Assembly: GCA_038206235.1 (NCBI GenBank)
Contig: JBBRBB010000036.1
Coordinates: forward strand, 1 to 37,410
Reading direction: 5' to 3'
Source: JBBRBB01 sp038206235
Lineage (GTDB): Bacteria > Bacteroidota > Bacteroidia > Chitinophagales > Chitinophagaceae
DNA length: 37,410 bases
Positions 25,277 to 33,655 of this stretch are shown here, in pieces. Positions within the stretch are counted from its first letter, which is position 1. The number at the start of each line of letters is the position of its first letter. A model generated the notes under the pieces. It made no database searches. It saw only the letters and a list, made by a program, of their open reading frames with translations, and had not been told where the DNA came from. The translations under genes and the position numbers were made by a program.

Positions 25277-25966
25277 ATGCCAAAGCACATAGGAATAGTA
25301 GCATGCAGCTATGAAGGAGCTGCTCTTTGCTATAAAACAATTTGTAATGAGGGTTCAAAATATTTGGGTGAGCATGCTCATCCGGAGGTAAGTCTTCATA
25401 CACACCCTTTAAATGAATACATGAAATACATTGTACCTGATGATTGGAATGGGGTTGCCGGTTTGATGATATCATCCGCAAATAAATTGTGTAAAATTGG
25501 AGCAAATATATTAATCTGCCCAGACAACACTATTCATCAATCACTCTCCATTGTTAAGAAGGAAATATCTGCTCCGTGGTTACATATAGCAGAAGAAGTA
25601 ACAATGGAAGCCAAGAGGAATCATTTTAAGAAAATAGGTATACTTGGTACAAAATATTTGATGGAAGGCCCGGTTTATCCGGAAAAGTTTGAAGAATATA
25701 ATATTAATTATGAAACACCTGCAGAAGACCAAAGAAATCAGATTAATAAAATAATCCTTCATGAATTAGTATATGGGATAATAACAAAAGAATCAAAAAA
25801 ATATTTTTTAAATATAATTGATGATTTTAAATTAAAGGGATGCGATTCAGTAGTTCTTGGTTGTACAGAAATCCCTTTAATTGTATTACCAAATGAATCA
25901 TCATTGCCAACATTAGATTCTACAAGGATTTTAGCAAGAGCTGCTTTAAAAAAAGCAATTGAATAA
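25277..25966 (+). CDS. Aspartate/glutamate racemase family protein
   Basis: 229 residues with the two catalytic cysteines of the PLP-independent Asp/Glu racemase family: ILICPDNTIHQ (Cys81) and VLGCTEIPL (Cys196). The arrangement matches the RacX/YgeA-type amino-acid racemases, which interconvert L- and D-amino acids in the cytoplasm; the exact amino acid cannot be told. Residues near the N-terminus (IGIVACSYEGAALCY) are typical. It stands alone. Confidence 0.88.
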   Translation: MPKHIGIVACSYEGAALCYKTICNEGSKYLGEHAHPEVSLHTHPLNEYMKYIVPDDWNGVAGLMISSANKLCKIGANILICPDNTIHQSLSIVKKEISAPWLHIAEEVTMEAKRNHFKKIGILGTKYLMEGPVYPEKFEEYNINYETPAEDQRNQINKIILHELVYGIITKESKKYFLNIIDDFKLKGCDSVVLGCTEIPLIVLPNESSLPTLDSTRILARAALKKAIE

Positions 25967-26047
25967 AGAAATATAGATATAAATAATTTTTTATTGACAT
26001 GTAATTACAGCGTGCGTTAATGAGAGCAAACAAATGGCAATTGCCAT

Positions 26048-26764
26048 TTATTTTCCAAATACTTTTTTAAGCAAATCGCTTGTTCTTGCCAGCGGATCTT
26101 TTCGTATTTGCATTTCTTCATGGCCTACTTCATAGAAAATGCCTTGCAATGCTTTGTCTGTTACATAAGCGCTAAGATCAGGATTGATTTTATTAAAGGT
26201 AAATTTGTTGTACGAAGTAAATACAATATTCCAGTATTTAGTGGCGCCGGTTTTTTCAAGTGATTTGTCTATTACAGGCCTAAACGCCGCGCTTAATAAA
26301 GCAGTTGTTTTTTCACGCAGGTATGCAGTGGCAGCCGTATCGCTGCTGCGCAATATTCCCCACGCATCACCTATGCTCATTTGTTTAATTGCATTTAAAA
26401 AAATGGGCGCAGCGCTTTTAGCTGCATCTTCTGCAGCACGGTTCATTGAAAGTATGGCATCATCCACCTGTCTCCCTAATCCTATATTGCGCAGCGTTTT
26501 CTCTGCTTTTTGCGCTTCGGGCGGCATCAATATTTTTACTGCTGCATTTTTAAAAAACCCATCTGTTGCTGAAAGCTTATCGGTGCCTTTAGTTACCCCT
26601 TTACTCAATGCTTCCTTTAATCCGCTCACTATCTCGTTAGTGCTTAAACTATCATTATTGTGCTTCCCGCTGGTAATTTTTTTAAGAAGGTCTGCAGGGC
26701 TTTGCGAATGCATTACAGTTGAAGCGCTGAACAAAAAAGTAAATAAAAGAAATGTATTTTTCAT
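26048..26764 (-). CDS. Secreted DUF4197 protein
   Basis: 238 residues with a signal peptide (MKNTFLLFTFLFSASTVMHS). The mature protein is helical and matches the DUF4197 pattern: IVSGLKEALSKGVTKGTDKL, then FFKNAAVKILMPPEAQKAEK, DDAILSMNRAAEDAAKSAAP and IGDAWGILRSSDTAATAYLR. The family is periplasmic and of unknown activity. The gene is monocistronic; the preceding 255 bases hold a fragment of the array repeat. Confidence 0.9.
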   Translation of the reverse strand: MKNTFLLFTFLFSASTVMHSQSPADLLKKITSGKHNNDSLSTNEIVSGLKEALSKGVTKGTDKLSATDGFFKNAAVKILMPPEAQKAEKTLRNIGLGRQVDDAILSMNRAAEDAAKSAAPIFLNAIKQMSIGDAWGILRSSDTAATAYLREKTTALLSAAFRPVIDKSLEKTGATKYWNIVFTSYNKFTFNKINPDLSAYVTDKALQGIFYEVGHEEMQIRKDPLARTSDLLKKVFGK

Positions 26765-26928
26765 GAATAATTTTTTAATGATAATGGATTCAAAAGTAAA
26801 TCACGGTGTTTAAAGATTGCGTTAAAGAAAAGAAATAAAAAAAGTTTGCGGGTTTGTAAAAACTCTTTCGTAACAAATATTATCATTCACAAAAAGAATA
26901 ATTTTGGCACAACAAAAATTTTTAGTTT

Positions 26929-26958
26929 GGCATTTGTACCAGCAGACAGGCTATTCTA
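26929..26958. repeat. Fragment of the array repeat upstream of the GNAT gene
   Basis: ggcatttgtacc (26929-26940) followed by gcagac and ggctattc matches the complement of the interior of copies A and C (gtctgcccggtacaaatgcc in copy C), in inverted orientation relative to copy C. Twelve bases agree exactly and then six of the next eight. It is the only clear copy outside the 6.4-9.2 kb segment. Confidence 0.5.
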
Positions 26959-27019
26959 ATACATCGTGAGAACACAGCATTTTTGCCATCACAATAACAA
27001 ACCTTAAGTACACTGCAAA

Positions 27020-27490
27020 ATGAAATTAATACCTGTAAAAAAATCACTGGATGAGAACGAAGAATTTACAAACAATCCGTTGTGCCAAGACAGTATTTAT
27101 ATGACGATTGACTTCTACAAAAAAGTTGGATTCATGCCACCGTGGATTAGTTATTATGCCAAACAAAATGAAAATTTAGTAGGTTGTGCGGCTTACAAAG
27201 GACAACCAATAAATGGCTCGGTGGAAATTGCTTACGCAACATTTAAACAGTGCAGGAGGCAGGGAATAGGAACAGGGATTTGCAAAGAATTAGTTGCATT
27301 GTCTTTAAAAACAAATCCTTCTGTAAGGATTACAGCAAGAACACTACCAGAAAAAAACTACGCAACCAAAATACTTGAAAAAAATAATTTTGAATTAATC
27401 GGGTCTGTTCACGACCCTGAAGATGGCGAGGTATGGGAGTGGGAATATAAAAAGCGCATTCCCCCCGGAATAGCTTGCGTAACTGACTAA
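27020..27490 (+). CDS. GNAT-family N-acetyltransferase
   Basis: 156 residues, cytoplasmic. The acetyl-CoA-binding motif A is seen as CRRQGIGTGICKELVALSL (about 80-98), with a preceding strand SVEIAYATF and a following ARTLPEKNYATKILEKNNFELIG, the typical C-terminal helix and strand. The acceptor cannot be predicted. The start codon is preceded by a fragment of the array repeat, so the gene may be an acquired single-gene unit. Confidence 0.88.
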   Translation: MKLIPVKKSLDENEEFTNNPLCQDSIYMTIDFYKKVGFMPPWISYYAKQNENLVGCAAYKGQPINGSVEIAYATFKQCRRQGIGTGICKELVALSLKTNPSVRITARTLPEKNYATKILEKNNFELIGSVHDPEDGEVWEWEYKKRIPPGIACVTD

Positions 27491-27542
27491 TAAAATAAAA
27501 TTAAGCGATTGCTAACAAAAAATTATTTCAACTGCTCACCAG

Positions 27543-28133
27543 TTATTCTTCAGCAATTAATGGAACCGGTTTTTGTGCAACAGGACTTTTTTTATCAGGC
27601 TTATATGCAACCGGCTGCGCAGTCATAACTACAACACTGTAATCTTCCGCCTGTCCGGCACCCTCCGTAACAGTTCCATGCAATAGGCAGGCAGTTGGCG
27701 CAGGCGTTGCGGGATTATCAGCAACTACACGCATTCGCAAATGCACGCCGGTTACAACACCCGTTACCGGTATAGTTATTTTTTTCTTCGCCGTATCTGT
27801 ATAGGCAGATAATACAGTTTCATTAGCATCGGCAAAATTAAGGTTTAGTATCATTGCATTTATCTGTGCAGTTGTGGGATTATCAGGCGAGCCTACCGCA
27901 TCTCCCGTATGAATTACATGTATTACTACGGGAAGTGTATAAACTGCATCGCTGATAATTTCAGATGATTGCAGTTGCTCTTTTTGAAATGGCTCACCCG
28001 CTTTTTTTGTTAAGCGAAAGTTGTTAGCTAACGGTTTCCATCCGCATACTGGATTGCTGTTTTGAGCGATTACATTTTTGTACGCAATACAGCATAAAAC
28101 AAAAGTAGCTGATACAAAAAAGAACTGTTTCAT
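27543..28133 (-). CDS. Chimeric remnant of an M43-type secreted protein with GEVED-like tail
   Basis: 196 residues from ATG 28133 (MKQFFFVSATFVLCC, a signal peptide). The segment YTLPVVIHVIHTGDAVGSPD and TTAQINAMILNLN is the usual start of the M43 (pappalysin-like) peptidase domain. The next 60 residues (VTGVVTGVHLRMRVV, then GQAEDYSVVV) look like the end of the GEVED-type domain found after such peptidases. The HEXXHXXGXXH zinc site that should lie between is absent. The frame is intact, so this is an internally deleted relic or a small protein built from the two ends; loss of protease activity is certain. Confidence 0.65.
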   Translation of the reverse strand: MKQFFFVSATFVLCCIAYKNVIAQNSNPVCGWKPLANNFRLTKKAGEPFQKEQLQSSEIISDAVYTLPVVIHVIHTGDAVGSPDNPTTAQINAMILNLNFADANETVLSAYTDTAKKKITIPVTGVVTGVHLRMRVVADNPATPAPTACLLHGTVTEGAGQAEDYSVVVMTAQPVAYKPDKKSPVAQKPVPLIAEE

Positions 28134-28367
28134 AAAGTAGAATTTGTGTTGAATCATTGATTAGGCGAGCTAAAGGTACAAATCTTGAATTGATGCAGCA
28201 AGTCTTTGCATTAATCCCGGCTATCCGTAGAGTTCTGAAGGATGATGAATAACTATCAAGATGCTTGCTTTCCATTTGTGCAGATGTATGCTTTTTTTTA
28301 ACGTTATGAAATAATGAAAAAATGTTTACTGAATGCGTACTTTTATTGCATCAAGTTACTTGCTTAA

Positions 28368-29348
28368 ATGATCAAAGATTCATTCAATCGCGTACATAAT
28401 TATTTGCGCATATCCTTAACCGATAACTGCAACCTGCGGTGCTTTTATTGCATGCCTGAAGAAGATTATGAGTTTACACCTGCATCGCAATTAATGCAGG
28501 CAAACGAGATTGAAGCTTTAGCTAAAATATTTGTTTCTGAAGGAGTTAATAAAATACGGCTTACAGGCGGAGAGCCTTTGGTACGTAAAGATGCCGCGAA
28601 GATTATACTTTCACTTTCACAGTTGCCTGTTTCTTTAACGCTCACAACAAATGGTACCCGTTTACATGAATTCTTAGAAGTGCTGCAGCAAGCAAATATT
28701 AAATCAATAAATGTTAGCCTTGATACGCTGCAGGCCGATAAATTTCAATTGCTCACACGACGCAATCAATTCTCCACAGTGTTTGAAAATATTCAGTTGC
28801 TCATCAAACATAACATTCATGTAAAGGTAAACGCAGTGGTGATGAAAGGATTGAATGATAATGAGATTATTGATTTTGTTGAATGGACAAAAGACACACC
28901 GGTACATGTTCGCTTTATAGAGTTTATGCCCTTTAGCGGTAATCGCTGGACAAGCAATAAAGTTTTTACATGGCAACAAATGCTGAACGAGATTGAAAAA
29001 AAATATTCTTTCATTCCATTGCAAAATGATAAACATGATACTGCTAAAAAATATATTGTACCCGGTCATGCGGGAACGTTTGCTGTTATCAGCACCATGA
29101 GCGCTCCGTTTTGCGGCGATTGCAATCGTATGCGGTTGACGGCTGATGGAAAAATGAAGAACTGTCTTTTTTCAAAAGAAGAGACTGACTTGCTCACTGC
29201 GTTGCGCAAAGGAGAAGATGTGGTAACGCTTATTCATCAATGCATCAGTGATAAAGCAAAAGAGTTAGGCGGCCAGTTCACCATTGATTTTGAAAAGCTC
29301 GAAGCCTCTGCTATTCACAACAGGAGCATGATAACAATCGGCGGTTAA
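28368..29348 (+). CDS. moaA: GTP 3',8-cyclase
   Basis: 326 residues. A radical-SAM cluster motif CNLRCFYC (Cys21, Cys25, Cys28) and a second cluster of Cys249, Cys252 and Cys266 (CX2CX13C) are both present, as required for MoaA. This enzyme converts GTP to the 3',8-cyclo intermediate, the first step of molybdenum cofactor synthesis in the cytoplasm. It is the first gene of a run ending at 33460, with moeA 12 bases downstream. The C-terminal GG of MoaA is present (ITIGG). Confidence 0.96.
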   Translation: MIKDSFNRVHNYLRISLTDNCNLRCFYCMPEEDYEFTPASQLMQANEIEALAKIFVSEGVNKIRLTGGEPLVRKDAAKIILSLSQLPVSLTLTTNGTRLHEFLEVLQQANIKSINVSLDTLQADKFQLLTRRNQFSTVFENIQLLIKHNIHVKVNAVVMKGLNDNEIIDFVEWTKDTPVHVRFIEFMPFSGNRWTSNKVFTWQQMLNEIEKKYSFIPLQNDKHDTAKKYIVPGHAGTFAVISTMSAPFCGDCNRMRLTADGKMKNCLFSKEETDLLTALRKGEDVVTLIHQCISDKAKELGGQFTIDFEKLEASAIHNRSMITIGG

Positions 29349-29360
29349 AAAAATTTCGAA

Positions 29361-30539
29361 ATGATCTCTGTAGAAGAAGCAAAAAAATTTATTTACAACA
29401 ATACTTGTTTATTGCCTTCAATCAAAATGCCGCTTTCTGAAGCAGCAGGTTATGTATTGGCGCAAGATGTTTTTGCAACTATTGATATACCTGCTTTCAA
29501 TCAATCATCCGTAGATGGATATGCATTTTCTTATGCAGACCTGCATGAAAGATTAATTTTAAATGGCGAAGCAGCCGCAGGCACAAAAGAAAATTTTTCT
29601 CTCTCACCAAAACAAGCCATGCGCATATTTACTGGCGCCGCTGTTCCGGCAATGGCTGATACCGTTGCCATGCAGGAAAAAACAATTATAGAAAATGGTG
29701 AGTTAATTATTAATGATGAACAACTGCAGCAGGGTGGTAATTTCCGTGCGAAAGGTTCTGAAATAAAAGCCGGTGCACTGGCATTGCCGAAAGATAATTT
29801 TTTATCCCCGGCTGCGATTGGTTTTTTAGCTGGCATCGGTATTACAGAAGTAAGTGTTTACTCAAAACCTTCAATAACTATTATCGTTACGGGTAACGAA
29901 TTGCAGCAACCGGGCAAGCCTTTGCAATTCGGGCAGGTGTATGAGTCAAATTCATTTACACTTAAAGCTGCTTTGCAAAACCTGTATATTAATGATGTAA
30001 ATATTTTTTGGATTGATGATAATCTACAGCACCTTACCGAAAAGTTGAACGAGGGTTTAAAAACCAGCGACCTGATTTTATTAACAGGTGGTATAAGTGT
30101 GGGTGATTATGATTTTGTATCGAAAGCTGCAACAGCCTGTGGTGTTGAAAAATTATTTCACAGAGTGAAGCAAAGACCGGGCAAGCCTTTATATTTCGGT
30201 AAAAAGGAAAGCAGGCTGGTGTTTGGTCTCCCGGGAAATCCTTCTTCTGTGCTTACCTGCTTTTATCAATATGTAATTCCTGCTTTGGAATTAATGATGC
30301 ATCGAAAAAATATTATTAAAGTTGTGCACGCTCCTTTGGCAAGAGAATATAAAAAAATGGGTGGACTTACATTTTTTTTGAAAGGTTTTTATGACGGAGA
30401 TAAAGCATCACCACTCGATGCACAGGAATCGTATCGTTTAAGCTCTTATGCAAAAGCAAATTGCCTAATACGGTTGGAAGAAGACATGCAGGAATATAAT
30501 GAAGGAGATATAGTGGAAATTCATTTATTGCCAAACTAA
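29361..30539 (+). CDS. moeA: Molybdopterin molybdenumtransferase
   Basis: 392 residues, typical MoeA length. It shows the domain order of the family: N-terminal PAFNQSSVDGYAF, central FTGAAVPAMADTV, then ITIIVTGNEL and the active-site loops LTGGISVGDYDF and VFGLPGNPSSVL. It inserts molybdate into adenylated molybdopterin to make the active cofactor. It follows moaA by 12 bases and precedes the TauE/SafE transporter by 9, so all are probably on one message. No key motif is missing. Confidence 0.95.
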   Translation: MISVEEAKKFIYNNTCLLPSIKMPLSEAAGYVLAQDVFATIDIPAFNQSSVDGYAFSYADLHERLILNGEAAAGTKENFSLSPKQAMRIFTGAAVPAMADTVAMQEKTIIENGELIINDEQLQQGGNFRAKGSEIKAGALALPKDNFLSPAAIGFLAGIGITEVSVYSKPSITIIVTGNELQQPGKPLQFGQVYESNSFTLKAALQNLYINDVNIFWIDDNLQHLTEKLNEGLKTSDLILLTGGISVGDYDFVSKAATACGVEKLFHRVKQRPGKPLYFGKKESRLVFGLPGNPSSVLTCFYQYVIPALELMMHRKNIIKVVHAPLAREYKKMGGLTFFLKGFYDGDKASPLDAQESYRLSSYAKANCLIRLEEDMQEYNEGDIVEIHLLPN

Positions 30540-30548
30540 TTTTTTGCT

Positions 30549-31289
30549 ATGACCGAATCATTATTGCTATTTTATTTTTTGCTTTTCCTCGTTGCATTTT
30601 TATATTCATCCGTTGGGCATGGAGGCGCCAGCGGATACTTAGCGTTAATGGCGATATTCAGCATTGCACCTGACGTGATGAAGCCTACTGCTTTGTTATT
30701 AAACCTGTTTGTTTCCTTAACTGCATTCATTCAATTTTATCGTGGTAAACATTTTAACTGGAAAATATTTTTGCCCTTTGCCATAGCTTCTGTGCCTATG
30801 GCTTTTCTTGGAGGATTAATTTTAGTTGACGCAAATATCTACAAAAAAATTCTGGGCTTGTTATTAATCATACCCATCATTCGTTTTTTATTTTTCAGCA
30901 ACATACAGGTGAATGAAATAAAAAAATCAAATACAACTCTATCGCTTATAATTGGTGCTGCTATTGGTTTTCTTTCCGGGTTGATTGGAATTGGTGGCGG
31001 AATTATTTTGTCTCCGGTATTGTTATTGCTGAAATGGGCAGATCAAAAAAAAGCCGCTGCCATCAGTGCATTATTTATTTTTGTGAATTCATTGTCTGGG
31101 CTTGCAGGGCAGCTTACTAAAGGAATTCATTTTAATACGAACATGGTGTGGTATGTTGTTATAGCTTTTGCCGGTGGTTTATGCGGCTCGTATCTCGGCT
31201 CAATACAGTTTAAGCAGAACGTATTAAAATATTTATTAGCTTCTGTTTTAATGTTCGCTGCCTATAAATTATTATTCACTCAAGCTTAG
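30549..31289 (+). CDS. TauE/SafE (TSUP) family membrane transporter
   Basis: 246 residues with about seven to eight transmembrane helices. The family marks are YSSVGHGGASGYLALMA near the N-terminus and IGFLSGLIGIGGGIILSPVLL in the middle, the duplicated TSUP repeat. TSUP proteins export sulfite, sulfoacetate or other anions. It sits between moeA and moaD with 9 and 7 base gaps, so it is a fixed member of the molybdenum cofactor operon; it could move molybdate, sulfur or sulfite made by Mo enzymes. Its substrate is unknown. Confidence 0.9.
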   Translation: MTESLLLFYFLLFLVAFLYSSVGHGGASGYLALMAIFSIAPDVMKPTALLLNLFVSLTAFIQFYRGKHFNWKIFLPFAIASVPMAFLGGLILVDANIYKKILGLLLIIPIIRFLFFSNIQVNEIKKSNTTLSLIIGAAIGFLSGLIGIGGGIILSPVLLLLKWADQKKAAAISALFIFVNSLSGLAGQLTKGIHFNTNMVWYVVIAFAGGLCGSYLGSIQFKQNVLKYLLASVLMFAAYKLLFTQA

Positions 31290-31296
31290 TTGAAAC

Positions 31297-31530
31297 ATGC
31301 AGGTAAACGTAATTGCATTCGGACAAATTACTGATATAACAGGCAGATCAACAATAACGGTAAATGATGTTACTGATACCAATGAACTCATACAAAAATT
31401 ACATTCTCTGTATCCTGCATTGGCAAATACAAAATATGTGATAGCGGTAGATAAGCAAATTATAAATGAAAACATGTTGTTGGAAAATAATAACACGGTT
31501 GCGTTGCTGCCACCGTATGCCGGAGGATAA
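31297..31530 (+). CDS. moaD: Molybdopterin synthase sulfur carrier subunit
   Basis: 77 residues with a ubiquitin-like beta-grasp pattern ending in the Gly-Gly tail (VALLPPYAGG) that carries the thiocarboxylate. MoaD supplies sulfur to molybdopterin with MoaE. The start lies 7 bases past the transporter stop, and moaE follows by 36 bases. No MoeB-type activating enzyme is in the window, so adenylation must be done by a protein encoded elsewhere. Confidence 0.93.
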   Translation: MQVNVIAFGQITDITGRSTITVNDVTDTNELIQKLHSLYPALANTKYVIAVDKQIINENMLLENNNTVALLPPYAGG

Positions 31531-31566
31531 AAATGAATACCAGCCTTCTCAAAAAATTGAATTATC

Positions 31567-32010
31567 ATGACAGAAAAAAAACTCAAAAATATTTTTTCGC
31601 AGGGCGCTATTCCGGCTTCGTTCATTGCTGAGAGTATTCAAAAGCACAGCAGCAAAACCGGCATTGGAGCACACAGTATTTTTTTGGGGCAGGTGAGGAG
31701 TGATGCGATCAATGATAAAAAAGTTGCGGCGATAGAATACACTTCGTATGAAGAAATGGCGCTGGAAAAAATGTATAAGATACGTGAGGCGATTTTTGAA
31801 AAATATGATTTAACATGCATGCATGTGCATCATAGTTTGGGAAGAGTGGAAGCGGGAGAAATTTCTTTATTCGTATTTACATCTTCTCCCCATCGAAATG
31901 CAGCGATAGAAGCATGCAATGAAACTGTTGAAAGAATTAAAGCTGAATTGCCGGTTTGGGGAAAGGAATTATTTGCAGATGAAACTTATCAATGGAAAGA
32001 GAATACATAA
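31567..32010 (+). CDS. moaE: Molybdopterin synthase catalytic subunit
   Basis: 147 residues, family length. Recognisable segments are GAHSIFLGQVRSD, VAAIEYTSYEEMALEKMYKI, MHVHHSLGRVEAGEISLFVF and the C-terminal LPVWGKELFADETYQWKEN, all characteristic of MoaE. It forms a heterotetramer with MoaD and inserts two sulfurs into precursor Z. The next gene starts one base after its stop codon. Confidence 0.96.
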   Translation: MTEKKLKNIFSQGAIPASFIAESIQKHSSKTGIGAHSIFLGQVRSDAINDKKVAAIEYTSYEEMALEKMYKIREAIFEKYDLTCMHVHHSLGRVEAGEISLFVFTSSPHRNAAIEACNETVERIKAELPVWGKELFADETYQWKENT

Positions 32011-32011
32011 C

Positions 32012-32923
32012 ATGGTTGATATAACACATAAAACAAATAGTTTACGAAAAGCAATTGCAACGGCGATTGTAAAAGTTTCTAAACAGGAAACAATTGATGC
32101 AATTACAAACAAGCAAGTGCCGAAAGGAGATGTGTTTGAATTTTCAAGGGCTGCAGGATTACTTGCTGTAAAAAAAACAAGCGATACAATTCCTGATTGC
32201 CATCCATTGCCTGTGGAGTATGCAGCGATTCATAATACAATTGATGGCTTGAATATTTTAATAACTGTTGAAGTGCATACCATTTATAAAACCGGCGTGG
32301 AAGTGGAGGCAATGCATGGTGCTGCTATCACTGCGCTTACCATATATGATATGCTGAAGCCGATTGATAAAGGAATAGAAATCGGTTCGATAAAACCGGA
32401 ATGGAAATCTGGCGGTAAAACAGATTTTAAAAATGAAACAACAAGCGGTTTAAAATGTGCTGTAATTGTATGTTCCGATAGTGTTGCAGCAGGGAGCAAG
32501 CAGGATGGTGCGGGAAAATCTATAATAAAAAAATTAGAGCAATACAATTTGCAAACCGCTTTATATGAAATTATTCCGGATGAAGTTGAAACGATACAAA
32601 CAAAGGCTAAAGAATTAAGTGAAGCAAATTATAATCTCGTGATATTTACCGGCGGCACGGGGCTTTCACCAAGAGATGTTACTCCTGATGCAATAGCTCC
32701 GTTGTTTGAAAGGGAAATTCCCGGCATTATGGAAGCAGCACGCAATTATGGTCAGCAGCGTATGCCTTATGCTATGCTTTCCCGTGGAGTGTCTGGCTTT
32801 ATAAAAAATACTTTAGTGGTTACGCTGCCTGGCTCAACACGCGGTGCTGAAGAAACAATGGATGCATTGTTTCCTTATATACTTCATGTATTTCGTGTAG
32901 CGGAAGGAATGCGGCATGAATGA
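32012..32923 (+). CDS. moaCB: Bifunctional MoaC-MoaB protein
   Basis: 303 residues from ATG 32012 (MVDITHKTNSLRKAIA). An in-frame upstream ATG at 31919 would run inside moaE and is rejected. Residues 1-155 are MoaC (cyclic pyranopterin monophosphate synthase): DCHPLPVEYAAI, VEVHTIYKTGVEVEAMHGAA, LTIYDMLK. Residues 160-303 are a MoaB/MogA-like domain: LVIFTGGTGLSPRDVTPDAI, with the GGTG..PRD motif. Fusion of these steps is known in Bacteroidota. Coupled to moaE. Confidence 0.93.
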   Translation: MVDITHKTNSLRKAIATAIVKVSKQETIDAITNKQVPKGDVFEFSRAAGLLAVKKTSDTIPDCHPLPVEYAAIHNTIDGLNILITVEVHTIYKTGVEVEAMHGAAITALTIYDMLKPIDKGIEIGSIKPEWKSGGKTDFKNETTSGLKCAVIVCSDSVAAGSKQDGAGKSIIKKLEQYNLQTALYEIIPDEVETIQTKAKELSEANYNLVIFTGGTGLSPRDVTPDAIAPLFEREIPGIMEAARNYGQQRMPYAMLSRGVSGFIKNTLVVTLPGSTRGAEETMDALFPYILHVFRVAEGMRHE

Positions 32924-32959
32924 TAGAAGAAAGATCATTATCATTATAAAACTAAAACT

Positions 32960-33460
32960 ATGTCAACTTCAATTTCGAAAACAACTGATTCGCCCTCGGC
33001 GACAAAAACAATTTTATTGGCAGGATTTGTTGCAGGCACATTGGATATGCTTACTGCGATACTTGTTTACTCCGTTATTATGCACAGAGTAACTGCTATG
33101 CAGATATTGCACAGCATTGCCGGGGGTGCATTTGGAAAAAACACTGTTGGCAGTGAAACTACCATGGCATTGATTGGCCTTGCTTTTCATTATTTAATTG
33201 CATACAGTTTTGCCATTGGGTATTTTATAGTGTATCCTTACATACCATTTTTACAAAAGCAAAAAATAGTAAGCGGTTTATTGTATGGTGTATTTGTTTG
33301 GGCGGTAATGAATCTTATAGTAGTTCCTTTATCCAACGCAAATTATGGACCAATCAAATGGGATTCTGCTTTAAGGGCGGCTGCAATTCTTATGCTTTGC
33401 ATCGGATTACCAATTTCACTTATTACAAGTAAATATTACGCAGTAAAAAACAAACATTGA
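32960..33460 (+). CDS. Four-helix membrane protein, YagU/DUF1440-like, at the end of the Moco operon
   Basis: 166 residues, four transmembrane helices (about 18-37, 70-92, 104-122, 135-153), beginning after a Ser/Thr-rich segment. GTLDMLTAILVYSVIMHRVTAMQILHSIAGGAFG resembles the DUF1440/YagU-type family, weakly. It starts 37 bases after moaCB and may be read from the same message. No transport motif is evident. Function unknown. Confidence 0.65.
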   Translation: MSTSISKTTDSPSATKTILLAGFVAGTLDMLTAILVYSVIMHRVTAMQILHSIAGGAFGKNTVGSETTMALIGLAFHYLIAYSFAIGYFIVYPYIPFLQKQKIVSGLLYGVFVWAVMNLIVVPLSNANYGPIKWDSALRAAAILMLCIGLPISLITSKYYAVKNKH

Positions 33461-33475
33461 GCACCGCAAAAAAAC

Positions 33476-33655
33476 TTATTTTTCTTTAATAGGATTATCT
33501 GTGCCTTCCACTTCAAGCGGTTCATCAGGATCGGTGAGACCTTTTAATTCAGTTAACTGCGGGTCTGATTGCTGTTGTTTTTTTTCTTCGCTTGTTTTTT
33601 CTTTTTCTTTATCGGGTTTCTTTTTTCCGTCTTTGGGATCAGGTGCATAATTCAT
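33476..33655 (-). CDS. Small charged protein, unknown
   Basis: 59 codons, starting MNYAPDPKDGKKKPDKEKEK and ending TDPDEPLEVEGTDNPIKEK, rich in Lys, Glu, Asp, Pro and Gln, with no hydrophobic segment. Frame use is consistent and the stop is 16 bases past the convergent gene end. Likely a short intrinsically disordered protein; many Bacteroidota encode such proteins. No family recognised. Confidence 0.45.
   Translation of the reverse strand: MNYAPDPKDGKKKPDKEKEKTSEEKKQQQSDPQLTELKGLTDPDEPLEVEGTDNPIKEK

Noticed and set aside
25095..25505. Minus-strand frame overlapping the racemase gene
   Set aside because: It is antisense to the 5' part of a real racemase gene with intact catalytic cysteines.
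31919..32011. Upstream in-frame ATG as start of the MoaC-MoaB gene
   Set aside because: It lies inside moaE in another frame; MoaC homologues start at the MVDITHK methionine at 32012.
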